A DNA stretch of 64,000 nucleotides from positions 62,001 through 126,000 of the forward strand of contig VLTN01000021.1 in the NCBI GenBank assembly GCA_008330645.1, read 5' to 3'. The position numbers and the translations under genes are program-made. Origin of the DNA: Cafeteria roenbergensis. Taxonomy: Eukaryota; Sar; Bigyra; Bicosoecida; Cafeteriaceae. Shown one piece after another: positions 44,696 through 54,228 of this stretch. Within the stretch, counting starts at the first letter, position 1. Each line of letters opens with the position of its first letter. The notes below the pieces were generated by a model that searched no databases, was not told the origin of the DNA, and saw only the letters and a list, made by a program, of their open reading frames with translations.

Positions 44696-46192
44696 CTACA
44701 GGGTCGGCGACGACCCCCTCGAGAGCGCGCCGGCGGAGCGCAGCTGCGCTGGCGAGAGCAGACCGATCCCGGAGACGACGCCGCCCACCTTGGCGGATGT
44801 TCCCGCCCCCTCTCCCGAGCCAGGGGAGGCTGGCGACGTCCTCGGGGGATCAACTTGGCCGATGACCGCCGGAGCGGCTTCCGCCCTTCCGTACATTTGA
44901 GCGTTGAGCTGCCTCGTCAGCGCCCTCAGGCGAAAATCGAACCCGCCGAGCCACTCCCTGTCGAAGAGGTTCTTTCCGCCCAGCTGCTCCGCCTCCTCGG
45001 CCGCGGGCGGGAGCTCGATCGCCTTGGCCGCAGCCTTGCCACTGCGGGGCTGCGGTCGACGTGTTGCCGACGTGAAAGACACGGACGACGCGGCAGAGCC
45101 CGCCCGAAAGTGGGCAGGACCTGCTTCGCTGGCCGAGCCTGCAACGCTGCCGCCGACGGGCTCGGCCTGGTTGGCCGCGAGCAGCACCGCTGCCACTCGC
45201 CGCTGCTTTCCAGGGTTGGACCGCTCCCTGTGAGGCCTGCGGGAGGGACCTTTCCCGTCCGTCTTCCGCCGGACGGACTGGCCGGCGGCAGAGCCGGGCG
45301 CGCTGCCGGACGTGGCAGAGCTGACGGAAGGACCAGGACGGCGGCTCCCGGGGAGCCTGCGGGCAGAGCCGCCCGCCCCGGTCGCGGCTGCGCCCCGACC
45401 AGTGTGGTCGCGGCCCTCCGACGCTGCGGAGAGCGCGTCGGGCTGCCTGGCGAGCCGGCCCCGGCCCCGCATGGGCGAGGACCTCAGCGCAGCCGGAAGC
45501 GTCGGAGAGGACGCACCCGACACGCCCACCGCCGCCGGGTCTGCCGTCCCCACGGAAGCAAGCGTGGACTCGCCTCTGAGTGAGGCGTGTAGCTGCGAGG
45601 CGCCGGGTTTGAAGCCCGGGCTGGTCGTGCCGCCCCCGGCGCGGCCGGCGCGGGCGCGCCCCCGGCTGGCGTCTTTGGAGCGCGACCGTCCCTTGCGCTT
45701 GCCCTTGGTCTTCCGCTTCTTGCCGGAGGCGGCTGCCTCCCCGGCCGGCTGAGCGGCTGCCATCGCCTCCTTGACTCGCGCAACGGCCACGGCTGCCACC
45801 TCCTTGGGGGTGTCGCTCGCAAGCTGCGCAAGCCCCGTAACGAATCGAAGCGTTTGCTCCGGGGCCGAGCCGTCCATCACGTCTGAGGGGCGAATCGCAA
45901 CCCGCTGTCCGGTGAGGCCGCCAACGAATGCGAACAGCCGGGCAAGCAGCCACTGCTTCTCCTCGTCCCCCACCCTGCTCCCAAGCGCAAGCTCGTGCTC
46001 CTCAAACAGCCCCGGCGCGAAGCCGAGCGCGCTTAGGCGCAGCAGCACCGTCACAACGGCGCTGAACGTCGGGTGTCGCAGGGACTCCACGCTGAGCGGG
46101 CAGTCCCCCAGCGCTGTGGCCAGCGCCGTCTGCGCGTCCGCGACGTGCATCTCATCAGCAGCAGCCGGCGCCGCGGGGTCCTCGGCCGACAT
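44696..46192 (-). CDS. IFT54/TRAF3IP1-type CH-domain protein without the usual coiled-coil tail
   Basis: A 498-residue protein from the ATG at 46192; an in-frame ATG at 46255 would add 21 residues. Residues about 20-130 match the N-terminal calponin-homology-like domain of IFT54 (MIP-T3): LRHPTFSAVVTVLLRLSALG, then FEEHELALGSRVGDEEKQWL, FVGGLTGQRVAIRPSDVMDG and EQTLRFVTGLAQL. In IFT54 this domain binds tubulin within the IFT-B complex. A strongly basic stretch follows (KKRKTKGKRKGRSRSKD), then disordered sequence and a short C-terminal motif (FDREWLGGFDFRLRALTRQL). The long coiled coil through which IFT54 pairs with IFT20 is not seen. It may be a divergent IFT54 or a separate microtubule-binding paralogue. 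I prefer 46192 because the promoter shared with the divergent HIBADH gene then has more room. Confidence 0.62.
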   Translation of the reverse strand: MSAEDPAAPAAADEMHVADAQTALATALGDCPLSVESLRHPTFSAVVTVLLRLSALGFAPGLFEEHELALGSRVGDEEKQWLLARLFAFVGGLTGQRVAIRPSDVMDGSAPEQTLRFVTGLAQLASDTPKEVAAVAVARVKEAMAAAQPAGEAAASGKKRKTKGKRKGRSRSKDASRGRARAGRAGGGTTSPGFKPGASQLHASLRGESTLASVGTADPAAVGVSGASSPTLPAALRSSPMRGRGRLARQPDALSAASEGRDHTGRGAAATGAGGSARRLPGSRRPGPSVSSATSGSAPGSAAGQSVRRKTDGKGPSRRPHRERSNPGKQRRVAAVLLAANQAEPVGGSVAGSASEAGPAHFRAGSAASSVSFTSATRRPQPRSGKAAAKAIELPPAAEEAEQLGGKNLFDREWLGGFDFRLRALTRQLNAQMYGRAEAAPAVIGQVDPPRTSPASPGSGEGAGTSAKVGGVVSGIGLLSPAQLRSAGALSRGSSPTL

Positions 46193-46340
46193 GGCCCCCG
46201 GGTGGGCCAGCGGCGAGTTCCCGCCAGCCACGCGCAATATTGGCGGCGTGGCCATGTTCGCGCGGCTCTGCTCGCCGCCTGCCCCATGCGCGCGCATTCG
46301 GCGGCCGGGAGCACACCATCGGTGACGTCCGTCTCTGTCA
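46193..46340. promoter_or_regulatory. Short divergent promoter with CAATATTGG
   Basis: 148 bases separate the start of the CH-domain gene from the HIBADH start. CAATATTGG lies at 46235-46243, differing by one base from the palindrome CCAATATTGG in the promoter at 17517. Confidence 0.4.
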
Positions 46341-47505
46341 ATGCTCTCCAGGACCCCTGCTGTGTCGCGAGCGGCTTGCCGCCTCTCACGGAGTGAGCGA
46401 GCCGTGGGTTGCAATTGGCTGGGCGAACAGTGGCGACACGCTGGCTACAGCCGCCGAAAAAGCGCCCGCCGCGAGCCTTTCCCTTCCGCCCTCGCGTGCT
46501 CTGCGGGATTGAACTTGAGCCTTCGCAGCGGGCCTCGGAGCGGGTGCCGTTCGCGGGTTCTCGGCCAGCGCAGCGGCGTTGAAGGAGCGCATCGGCTGGA
46601 TCGGCACCGGCGTGATGGGGTCGCCAATGTGCCAGCACCTCATGGACGCGGGATACAGCGCGACGGTGTACAACCGCACGGCCTCCAAGTGCGATGGGCT
46701 GGCCGCTGCCGGGGCGCGGGTCGCGTCCAGCCCGCGTGAGGTCGCCGAGAACAGCGACGTGGTGTTCAGCATTGTGGGCACGCCCGCCGACGTGGAAAGC
46801 GTGATTCTTGGCGCCGACGGTGTCTTCGACCCGTCCGGGGGCGGTCTCGCAGCCGGCGGCGTCCTGGTGGAGATGACGACGTCCTCGCCGTCGCTGGCCA
46901 GGGAAATTGCCGAGGTTGCCGCCGCCCGGGGCTGCTCCAGCCTCGACGCACCGGTGTCCGGCGGCGACGTGGGGGCGCGAAACGGCACCCTTGCGGTGAT
47001 GGTGGGCGGCGAGGAGGACGCCCTGGCTCGCGTGGCGCCGCTGCTGGGCGCAATGAGCTCCAAGGTGACGCTCATGGGGCCGGCGGGCGCGGGCCAGATG
47101 ACCAAGGCGGTGAACCAGACTGTCATCGCCAACAACATGATGGGGATGGCAGAGGGCCTGGTGCTAGCGACGAGGGCGGGTCTGAACCCCTTCGACGTGG
47201 TGGACGCCATCGGCGGCGGCGCCGCGGCCTCCTTCTCCCTGACGCAGCTGGGGCCCCGCGCCGCCAAGGGGGACCTCGACCCTGGGTTCTTTGTGGAGCA
47301 CTTTGTCAAGGACCTTGGCATCGCCCTGGGGGAGGCAGAGCGCCTGGGGCTGCAGCTGCGCGGCATGCAGGTCGCGAGCGAGCTATACGCTGAAATGATG
47401 AAGAACGGACAGGGCAAGCGTGGGACACAGGCGCTGGTGCAGGCCGTGGAGGCACTGGCACGCAAGGAGGGCCCCAGCGTCGTGGGGTTCCCGCCCCGCA
47501 GCTAG
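46341..47505 (+). CDS. Mitochondrial 3-hydroxyisobutyrate dehydrogenase family enzyme
   Basis: Exons are 46341-46392 and 46529-47505; the 136-bp intron is GTGAGC...CTTCGCAG, phase 1. The product is 342 residues. Exon 1 encodes a mitochondrial presequence (MLSRTPAVSRAACRLSR), and exon 2 begins TGLGAGAVRGFSASAAALKE, with an Arg-Gly-Phe-Ser context typical of matrix-protease cleavage. The Rossmann motif GWIGTGVMGSPM, the family signature DAPVSGGDVGARNGTLAVMV and the catalytic lysine region GAGQMTKAVNQ are intact. The family oxidises 3-hydroxyisobutyrate in valine breakdown or reduces tartronate or glyoxylate semialdehydes; which one applies is not decided by the sequence, but mitochondrial targeting favours valine catabolism. 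Exon 2 alone opens only at a TTG (46579). A second CGCAG acceptor at 46573 would give a form 15 residues shorter, in the same frame. Confidence 0.88.
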
Positions 47506-47576
47506 GCAGGTCCGCGGCCCGGTTTGCGGCTGGGCGGCGGCCTGGCAATGCAGGTTGGGGGCTGGCCCTGGCGGGT

Positions 47577-47616
47577 GTGCGGCTGTGTGCGTGTGTGTGC
47601 GTGCGTGTGTGTGTGA
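47577..47616. repeat. (TG)n/(TGCG)n microsatellite
   Basis: The sequence tgcggctgtgtgcgtgtgtgtgcgtgcgtgtgtgtgtg lies between the convergent HIBADH and TIM22 genes, the same kind of position as the repeat at 26862. Confidence 0.75.
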
Positions 47617-47801
47617 TCGCGACTGCGAAAGTTTGGGGCGAGAGCTTTGCGGCTCGCAGGCGTGCGGGCATTTGGGGCATGAAAACAAGGCAGCAAGACG
47701 ACAAGCATCACGAATTCACGACGGCGGGACAATGTTAAACTGGATCCCTTGCTCCTCGCCGCAGGAGCGTGCATGCACCCTCGCAAGCCGGGCGCGGGCT
47801 C

Positions 47802-48783
47802 CTAGGCAGCGTGCTTCGCCTTGAACGCGGCGAAGGCGTCGGAGCCCAGCTCAAACGCCAGGGCGAGAGCTGCGAACTGCGCAGCGTTCATCGCCACAGC
47901 CCGTGCAACAGCTGCGAGGGACACGAGCGGAGGGCGGGTCGGCGGCGAGCGCGAGCTGTCAGCTGTCGCCCATCGCGGCCAGCAGACAGACCCCTCGTCG
48001 CCGGCGGGCAGTTGCCCGCTCCCAGACGCGGGGCACTGGCGCAACGGCGGGCCTTGCTTCGAAGCAGTTTGTCGCATGCGCTTGCTTCCCTTTCGGTGAG
48101 GAGGGCGCCTCACCTGGCGCAGCCGCTGCCCTGGCGTTCCACGCTCCCATCGCGGCGCCGGCGGTGATGCCAGCAAACACGGCGTTGAACACGTCGTGAC
48201 GCGCGCGCCACTTCTCGATGGAGCACTCTGTCGCAACAAATGCCGCCCCGGCAATGCCGAATGACTGCGGACCGTCGGTGGGGGCATGATGGCGAGGCGT
48301 AAACGCGCGCTCACATTCTGCGGACTTGACGGCCAGACGCTGCAAAGGGCTGCGCCACCCCCCCCGCCCTCCCCACAGCGCTACCACAACTCACCCTCCC
48401 CACTGCATACCCACGGCGGAGACTTTCGTGCATGGTGCGTCCAAAGCCTGTCTTGAGCTGCTCCGCAAGCGTGTTGCCGCTAATTTCGCCGTGAGCGCCT
48501 GCCATGGTGCCGATGAACGTTCCGATGCCAATGCCGATGCCAACTCCTGCGCACGGGCGGGGAAATTTCGCAGAGAGGGGTCCGGGGCAATGGGACCCGC
48601 TGGCGGCGATGCCCCCCACCTCCCCTTGTGGTGCGCTGCGGGCTTGCGGGCGCTTCGGTCCGCAGCACGCTCACCCGCCACGGCAGCAGACGCAGACCGG
48701 ACAAGACAGTGGTCCTGATACTTTGTCACAACACCAAGCAGGCCGGCCTTGTCCAGCATGGCGGCAAAGTCTTCCGCCGACAT
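47802..48783 (-). CDS. TIM22: Mitochondrial inner-membrane translocase subunit Tim22
   Basis: There are four exons: 48675-48783, 48395-48546, 48114-48264 and 47802-47911. The introns are 128, 130 and 202 bp, all GTGAG...CGCAG, with phases 1, 0 and 1. The product is 173 residues, within the family's usual 170-210. The Tim17/22/23 fold is clear: a first glycine-rich helix (VAGVGIGIGIGTFIGTMAGA), the conserved core GRSFGIAGAAFVATECSIEK with its TEC cysteine, WRARHDVFNAVFAGITAGA, and a last helix ending in KAKHAA. Tim22 forms the carrier-protein insertion channel of the inner membrane. No single frame shows more than one of these pieces; they join only by splicing. Confidence 0.9.
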
Positions 48784-49157
48784 GCTCGCCAGCCAGCCAA
48801 ACTGTGAATCGCGTGCCGACTCGCGATGCGTAAGTCGTCGGGCTGCTTGCTCTGCCGCCCGAAACTTGCTCCGACAATGGCGCACAGTTGATGCCTTGCA
48901 ACGGGGCGACGCTGCGTCTCGCCGCAGGCGGGCGTGCTTCTCGGGAGGGCACCCACCACACTCTCCGCGTGGAACGGCTGTGCGGGAGTGCTTATTGTTT
49001 GCTGCCGGGTTCAACGCGTGTTCTGGGTGGCTGGCTGTGTGCCGGCAGCACTCGTCGAGGGCCCTGTGAGGCTCTGGAAGGCAACATCGACTCGACGAGC
49101 GTCGTTGCAGCCGGGCCCGTGAGGCAGGAGCAGCCCCGCGTCGTCGCCAGCAAACCA
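48784..49157. other. Intergenic region between codirectional minus-strand genes
   Basis: 374 bases hold the TIM22 promoter and the 3' end of the CC2D1-like gene. I see no conserved element or gene. Confidence 0.35.
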
Positions 49158-52100
49158 TCACGCAGACCCCCCCCCGTAAACCTCTCGCCTGGCCGCCTCC
49201 TGCACGTTGGCCCAGTCCTCCGCCGACAAAATGCCGCCCTCAACCATGCCCTCGCAGTCGCTCTTGAGAGAGCGCGTGCGGCCCGCGACCGCGCGCGCCT
49301 CGTCGGCCCGCTTGGCGCGCATCAGAGCGTGCGCCAGCTCCACGTCGCGCAGACGACGCTGCTCCAGCGCGAGCGCGTAGCCGGCGGGTTTCATCTGCCC
49401 CTTGGATTGCAGCTCCTCCAGGGTGTCAAGCGCCTGCCCGACCTTGATGCGCTCGCCCTCCAGCCCCACGCGCTCCTGCATGGTCGCGGTGGCGAGGCGC
49501 TTGTTCAGCTCGTCGAAGCGCTCGGTTAGGTGCCCGAACGAGACCAGGAGGGTGCCGTGGAGCGGGTGGCGGAGCTCTGCCGGCGGGACGGTGTACCGCG
49601 AGGCGGCAGGGGCAGGGGCGGCGGCCGCGGCCGCGGCAGGGGCTGCTTGCGGAGGGGGCGCGGCAGCTCGTCGCGCCGCAGCGGCAGGCGCCGGGGCGGG
49701 AGCGGGAGCGGGTGCTCGGGCGGGGCTGGTGGTAGATGCGAGCTTGCCTGCGGCAGGCTGCGGCGCAGCAGGGGCCCCATACACCGCTCGCCTGGCCGCC
49801 TCCTGCACGTTGGCCCAGTCCTCCGCCGACAAAATGCCGCCCTCCACCATGCCCTCGCAGTCGCTCTTGAGAGAGCGCGTGCGGCCCGCGACCGCGCGCG
49901 CCTCGTCGGCCCGCTTGGCGCGCATCAGAGCGTGCGCCAGCTCCACGTCGCGCAGACGGCGCTGCTCCAGCGCGAGCGCGTAGCCGGCGGGTTTCATCTG
50001 CCCCTTGGATTGCAGCTCCTCCAGGGTGTCAAGCGCCTGCCCGACCTTGATGCGCTCGCCCTCCAGCCCCACGCGCTCCTGCATGGTCGCGGTGGCGAGG
50101 CGCTTGTTCAGCTCGTCGAAGCGCTCGGTTAGGTGCCCGAACGAGACCAGGAGGGTGCCGTGGAGCGGGTGGCGGAGCTCTGCCGGCGGGACGGTGTACC
50201 GCGAGGCGACAGGGGCAGGGGCGGCGGCCGCGGCCGCGGCAGGGGCTGCTTGCGGAGGGGGCGCGGCAGCGGCCGGCTGAGAGGCAGGGCGAGCCGCCTG
50301 CGCTGGGGCCGGAGCGGGAGCCGAAGGGCCAGAGGGCGCCTCGCCGGACCCCGCCGGAGATGCGGCCGGGACGGAGGACACCGGGCTTGCCTCTGACTCG
50401 CCCCGGGCCTCCGCGGTGGCCAGCGCTGTCGGAACGGCAGCCGTGGGAAAGGACACAAGCTTGGGGATGGTCCTGCTGACCTTCTGGATGGCAGGGCCGG
50501 GCTTGAGGGCTCTGTTCACGCACAAGCGGACGTCGATCCAACCGGTGGCGCCGTGGTCGTCGCCGGAAGCGGCGGCAGAGGCGGCAGCAGCAGCAGCGGC
50601 GGAGGAAGAGGAGGAAGAGGAGGAGGAACCGGAGGCCGCTGGGGCCCCTGCTGGGTCGTGTGCGGCTGCATATCGGGCCGCCAGCCGGGTCACGAGGGAG
50701 TCAATGGCAGACGGCCGCGGCGGCTTGGCGTCGGCAGGCTCGATGGGGAGGCGCCCTTCCCACTGCCCGTCCTCGATGATCCCTGCCACGGGGGCCCACG
50801 CCTTGCCCACGGTGTGCGTGCTGGAGCGGATCCACCCCTTGACCAGGGACTGGACCTCGAGCTGCACCAGCGCCTTGGCTGCCTTGCGGATCAGCCTGTC
50901 AGCCGCCGACCCCGCCTTGACCGGCCTGGTGGGCAGTGCCTGCAGCGTGGCCGCCTTTCCCACGGAGATGGGGTTGGCCGGCGTGTCGTGCTGGTGCCAG
51001 TCCATCGCCAAGAGCTCCCTGTCGTCAGTGTCCGTCACGAGCGAGAGCGGCGCGACTGCCACGCGGACCTGGCTCGGCGGTGGCGCGACGGGCCCGGGGT
51101 GAAACCGCAGGACCTGCACCTGCAAGGCCGAGGCCGCGAGGTCCGGGAAGGAGTGTCGCGTCAGGACCTCGGGCACCTCGGCGGAGTCGAAGGCCACCAC
51201 GGGCGGCGGCTGGTATGGGACCGCAGCGGCAGCGAGCACGTTCTTGGCAGACTGGCTTGCGATGGGCACTTGCTGGCGCCACCACGCGGCGATCTTCTCG
51301 CCCGCCGCGCCAGCGCTCTTGCCTTTGTGCGACTGCTCGACCGCCAGGCGGGCAAACTGCATAAACGCTGACACCGCCCGCTTGAACCCGGCGAGGTCCG
51401 AGTCGCTGCGCGCGGACCGCTCGGCCGCCACGGCGAGGGCGTCCCCTGGGGCGAGCAGGCCCGCCTCGATGCTGGCTGCCTCCCGCTCGCACTGCGCGGC
51501 CTCCCTCCGCAGCCACTGCTGGCCGAGCTGCGCCATGGCACGGTCGTCCGCGGTCTGCGCGGCCGCGATGCGAGACCCCATGGCGCTCTCCGCCGCCCGA
51601 ATGCGCGAAACGTTTTCGCGCAACTCCTTTGCAACCGCGGCTGCATCCGCCGAGCCTGGAGCATCCGCGGCCGCGCTGCTGTCGATGCTGTGTTTCAGCG
51701 TGCGCGCGATCCCAGACAGTCGCGATACCTTGTCGAAGTCTCCGGCCTTTGCGGCAGCCTGGAGCTCAGCAAGGGTCTCGGAGAGCTGCCGGTGGAGGGA
51801 GGGCCCCGGGGTCGAGGAGGCCGAGTGCGCGGGCATCGTTTGGCCCTGTGCTGGAGACGGTGCGCCCGCGGTTTGCCTCGCCGGCGGGGAGCGCGCCTGG
51901 TCTGGCGCCCCGGGCGCAGGCTGCGCGTGCGTTTGTCCTGCAAACGCGGCCTGGGCTTCCTCCCGAGCGCTCTCCAGCAAGTCCAAGTCCAGGCCACGGC
52001 CTGCAGCAGCGGCAAGGAGTTCTTGCATTTGTTTCTGCTGGTCGGCCTTGTCGCTGGCCGCGCTTTGCGCGCCGCCGCTGCCTGGGCCGAGGCCCAGCTC

Positions 52101-52265
52101 GGCGTAAATGGCCTCTTCGTCCGCATCGCCCCCCTCGCCGGGGCCGCCAGCTCCCTCATCGCCGCCCATGAGGGCCTCAAGGTCCAGGTCGTCGTCGGAC
52201 TGATCTGCGCCCAACTCGTCGGGAACGATCCCTGCCTCGCGGAGAATGTCGTCCGCGGATGCCAT
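49158..52265 (-). CDS. CC2D1/Lgd-like protein with duplicated C-terminal module
   Basis: A 1,035-residue protein without introns. The acidic N-terminus (DQSDDDLDLEALMGG) and a DM14-like helix pair near 155-190 (LAELQAAAKAGDFDKVSRLS) fit the CC2D1/Lethal giant discs family. That family binds ESCRT-III Shrub/CHMP4 and acts in endosomal sorting. A beta-rich, C2-like middle follows (LQVQVLRFHPGPVAPPPSQV, GWIDVRLCVNRALKPG). The last 370 residues contain two nearly identical copies of a helical module (SFGHLTERFDELNKRL, LEELQSKGQMKPAGYALALE, LAHALMRAKRADEARAVAGR), separated by an Ala/Pro linker. The copies are a 603-bp-period DNA duplication. Family assignment rests on domain order and the helical module's pattern, so it is moderate. 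The gene is divergent from the bZIP gene. Confidence 0.6.
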   Translation of the reverse strand: MASADDILREAGIVPDELGADQSDDDLDLEALMGGDEGAGGPGEGGDADEEAIYAELGLGPGSGGAQSAASDKADQQKQMQELLAAAAGRGLDLDLLESAREEAQAAFAGQTHAQPAPGAPDQARSPPARQTAGAPSPAQGQTMPAHSASSTPGPSLHRQLSETLAELQAAAKAGDFDKVSRLSGIARTLKHSIDSSAAADAPGSADAAAVAKELRENVSRIRAAESAMGSRIAAAQTADDRAMAQLGQQWLRREAAQCEREAASIEAGLLAPGDALAVAAERSARSDSDLAGFKRAVSAFMQFARLAVEQSHKGKSAGAAGEKIAAWWRQQVPIASQSAKNVLAAAAVPYQPPPVVAFDSAEVPEVLTRHSFPDLAASALQVQVLRFHPGPVAPPPSQVRVAVAPLSLVTDTDDRELLAMDWHQHDTPANPISVGKAATLQALPTRPVKAGSAADRLIRKAAKALVQLEVQSLVKGWIRSSTHTVGKAWAPVAGIIEDGQWEGRLPIEPADAKPPRPSAIDSLVTRLAARYAAAHDPAGAPAASGSSSSSSSSSAAAAAAASAAASGDDHGATGWIDVRLCVNRALKPGPAIQKVSRTIPKLVSFPTAAVPTALATAEARGESEASPVSSVPAASPAGSGEAPSGPSAPAPAPAQAARPASQPAAAAPPPQAAPAAAAAAAPAPVASRYTVPPAELRHPLHGTLLVSFGHLTERFDELNKRLATATMQERVGLEGERIKVGQALDTLEELQSKGQMKPAGYALALEQRRLRDVELAHALMRAKRADEARAVAGRTRSLKSDCEGMVEGGILSAEDWANVQEAARRAVYGAPAAPQPAAGKLASTTSPARAPAPAPAPAPAAAARRAAAPPPQAAPAAAAAAAPAPAASRYTVPPAELRHPLHGTLLVSFGHLTERFDELNKRLATATMQERVGLEGERIKVGQALDTLEELQSKGQMKPAGYALALEQRRLRDVELAHALMRAKRADEARAVAGRTRSLKSDCEGMVEGGILSAEDWANVQEAARREVYGGGSA
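49184..50270. repeat. 484-bp direct repeat pair inside a coding region (603-bp period)
   Basis: 49184-49667 and 49787-50270 align without gaps with three mismatches by eye, at 49242, 49356 and 49606. Two are synonymous and one changes Ala to Val. The period of 603 is divisible by three, so the duplication is in frame. The 119 bases between copies are unique linker sequence. Confidence 0.93.
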
Positions 52266-52781
52266 GGCCCTGCAGCCAGCAGCCGACGTGGCTGGGAAAC
52301 GGGGGCTCGGCAGCGGCGGGCCCCGGGGCGCGGCCGAGGCGGCAGAGTGTGTGGTTCGCTGTTCCGCGAAAATCGCAGAGAGGCTTGCGAATAGAGTCCA
52401 GTTGCGAAGCGACTATGGCTTTGTTCGGAGCGCGAATAGTTCGTCGAGATGCCCAAGTCCCGCGAGACCTGCAGCCGCCACGCTTGGACTTCAAAGCATG
52501 CGCGTTGCGGGCCTAGAGGCAGCAAATTGCGAGGGGGGACGGATCAGCGTGTGTGCACAGGGGTTGGGAGCGGAGGCTGATTGGCGCTGCTGCTGGCCCA
52601 AATGTTGGTGCGCACGCAAGCATTGCTTCCGCGGACGCGTGGCAGCGATTGAACGTGCCTGCGCGCGTGGCACCTTCGTCTGGTCACCTCCGTTGCCGCC
52701 TGCCAGGGTTTTGGGCCGCGCTAGCACCCGGCCGACCGCCCGCCTTGGGACCGCTGCGCATCGGCGCGGGCTCTGAGGCCC
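52266..52781. promoter_or_regulatory. Divergent intergenic region, CC2D1-like gene / bZIP gene
   Basis: 516 bases lie between two start codons. It contains an AT-richer segment at 52370-52450 and an ATTGG pentamer at 52580. No exon is apparent. Confidence 0.35.
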
Positions 52782-54228
52782 ATGGCTGCGACAGACGAGG
52801 CTGTGGACGCTCGGTCCGGGCGCAAGCCGGGCAAGTTGCAGCCGGGGCCGCCCGCCGCCCCCGTCCCGGCATCGGATGCGGCGCCAGCTTTGGCACAAGC
52901 GGGCGGCCAGGCCGGTGCCCGGGAGCGCTCGGCGCCACCGCGCAAGAGCAAGTTGCCGTCGGGCAAGCAGCCCGCGAGCCGCGGTGCCACGCGTCGGCCG
53001 CGGGCCACCATTCCTGATGAAGAGCTCCAGCAGCGGGCTGCTGCAGGAGACAAGCACGCCGCGCGCAAGATGCGGAACCGCGAGAGCGCGGCTCTCTCCC
53101 GGAAGCGTCGTCGGGACCACGCGCTGCACTTGGAGGAGCGCATTTCGACGCTCGAGTCCCAGTGAGAGACCCGGCGCTGACCGGCCCGGCCGCCCTCTGC
53201 CTCCACCCCACGCCCAGCGCTCATTGCTGCCTGTTCCGATGCCGAGGGCGCGCGACCGTTGCCGTCGCGCCGGGGAGGGGGGGGCAAGGGGACAAGGCAC
53301 TGCAGGCGGCGCAGCCACGTGGCGGGCCTGCCCTGGCCCGCCCTCCCAGCGGAGCCGCGCCTCGTCACCCCTCCCCTGCGCGCGCGGCCCGTCGCAGGCC
53401 CCCCGCCCCCGCCCAACCCGCGCCGCCCGCCGCCCCGTTCCGCTGGCGCTGCTGCCCGCTCGCAGGCTGGCCGACGCGGAGGACGTGAACCGCCGCCTCG
53501 CCGTCGAGAATGCCGCGCTACGGCACTCAACGCCGCTGGGCTGCAGGGGGGGCGGGGCAGCGTGGTCGCCCCCGCAGCTCGCCCCCGCCCACGGGGCCGC
53601 AGCCGCGCTCGACGCCCCCCCAGCAGGTGACTCCGGCGCGGCGTCGACAGCGCTGCCGCCTGCGACAGCGTCCCGCGCTCGGGCCCACCACCTACTGCCG
53701 CCCTTCGAGGCTGCGGCAAGCGCCACCCGCGGCGGGCACGCGGGAGACCAGCCCGGCGCGGCGTCGCTGTCGTCGTCAGGGGGCGGGCGTTCGAGCTCGC
53801 AGCGCGGCAGGCTGGAGAGTGGCGAAACGCAGTTCACGGCGGACACGGTCGGCCAGCCCCGCGCCGTCGCCGCGTGGCTCCCCACGGCAGCGACCGCGTC
53901 CGCTTCGCGCGCCGCCTTGGCCGCCGTGCCCGGCGCAGTGGCCGGGACGAGGCCGCACCGCGGGGGCTTGCCGGCAGACCTCGATTCGCGCACGGCTGCT
54001 GCCACGAGCATCTTGCTGGAGCTTGGGCGCGCGCCCGCGCTGGCTGGGGCTCGTGCGGCGAGAATCGGACAGCCTGGCAACGGCGGCAGCCAGGGGCGAG
54101 CCCCGCTGCCGCAGATGGCAGGCTCGGCAGAGGGCGAATGTGCCGGCAGCGCAAAGGAGCCGCTTCGAGGGCCGCAAGCGAAACGGCAGGCGATGGCGAG
54201 CGCGTGCGAGTCGAGGGCGCCGCCGTAG
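52782..54228 (+). CDS. bZIP transcription factor
   Basis: Exons are 52782-53161 and 53466-54228; the 304-bp intron is GTGAGA...CTCGCAG, phase 2. The product is 380 residues. The basic region (KHAARKMRNRESAALSRKRR, about residues 86-105) has the N-x7-R DNA-contact pattern (NRESAALSR). The intron interrupts the leucine zipper, and splicing restores it: HLEERISTLESQ joins LADAEDVNRRLAVENAAL, keeping heptad leucines in register. This phase agreement is strong support for the splice sites. The N-terminus is Pro/Ala/Lys-rich. The long C-terminus is disordered and could be a trans-activation region. It should bind DNA as a dimer in the nucleus; the target motif is not predictable beyond the bZIP class. 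Confidence 0.9.

Noticed and set aside
46579-47505. TTG-initiated start for the HIBADH gene
   Set aside because: Nuclear eukaryotic genes rarely start at TTG, and an upstream exon joins in phase and supplies a mitochondrial presequence.
48391-49161. Minus-strand ORF of 256 codons upstream of TIM22
   Set aside because: Only its segment 48675-48783 is a TIM22 exon. The rest is intron, promoter and out-of-frame sequence.
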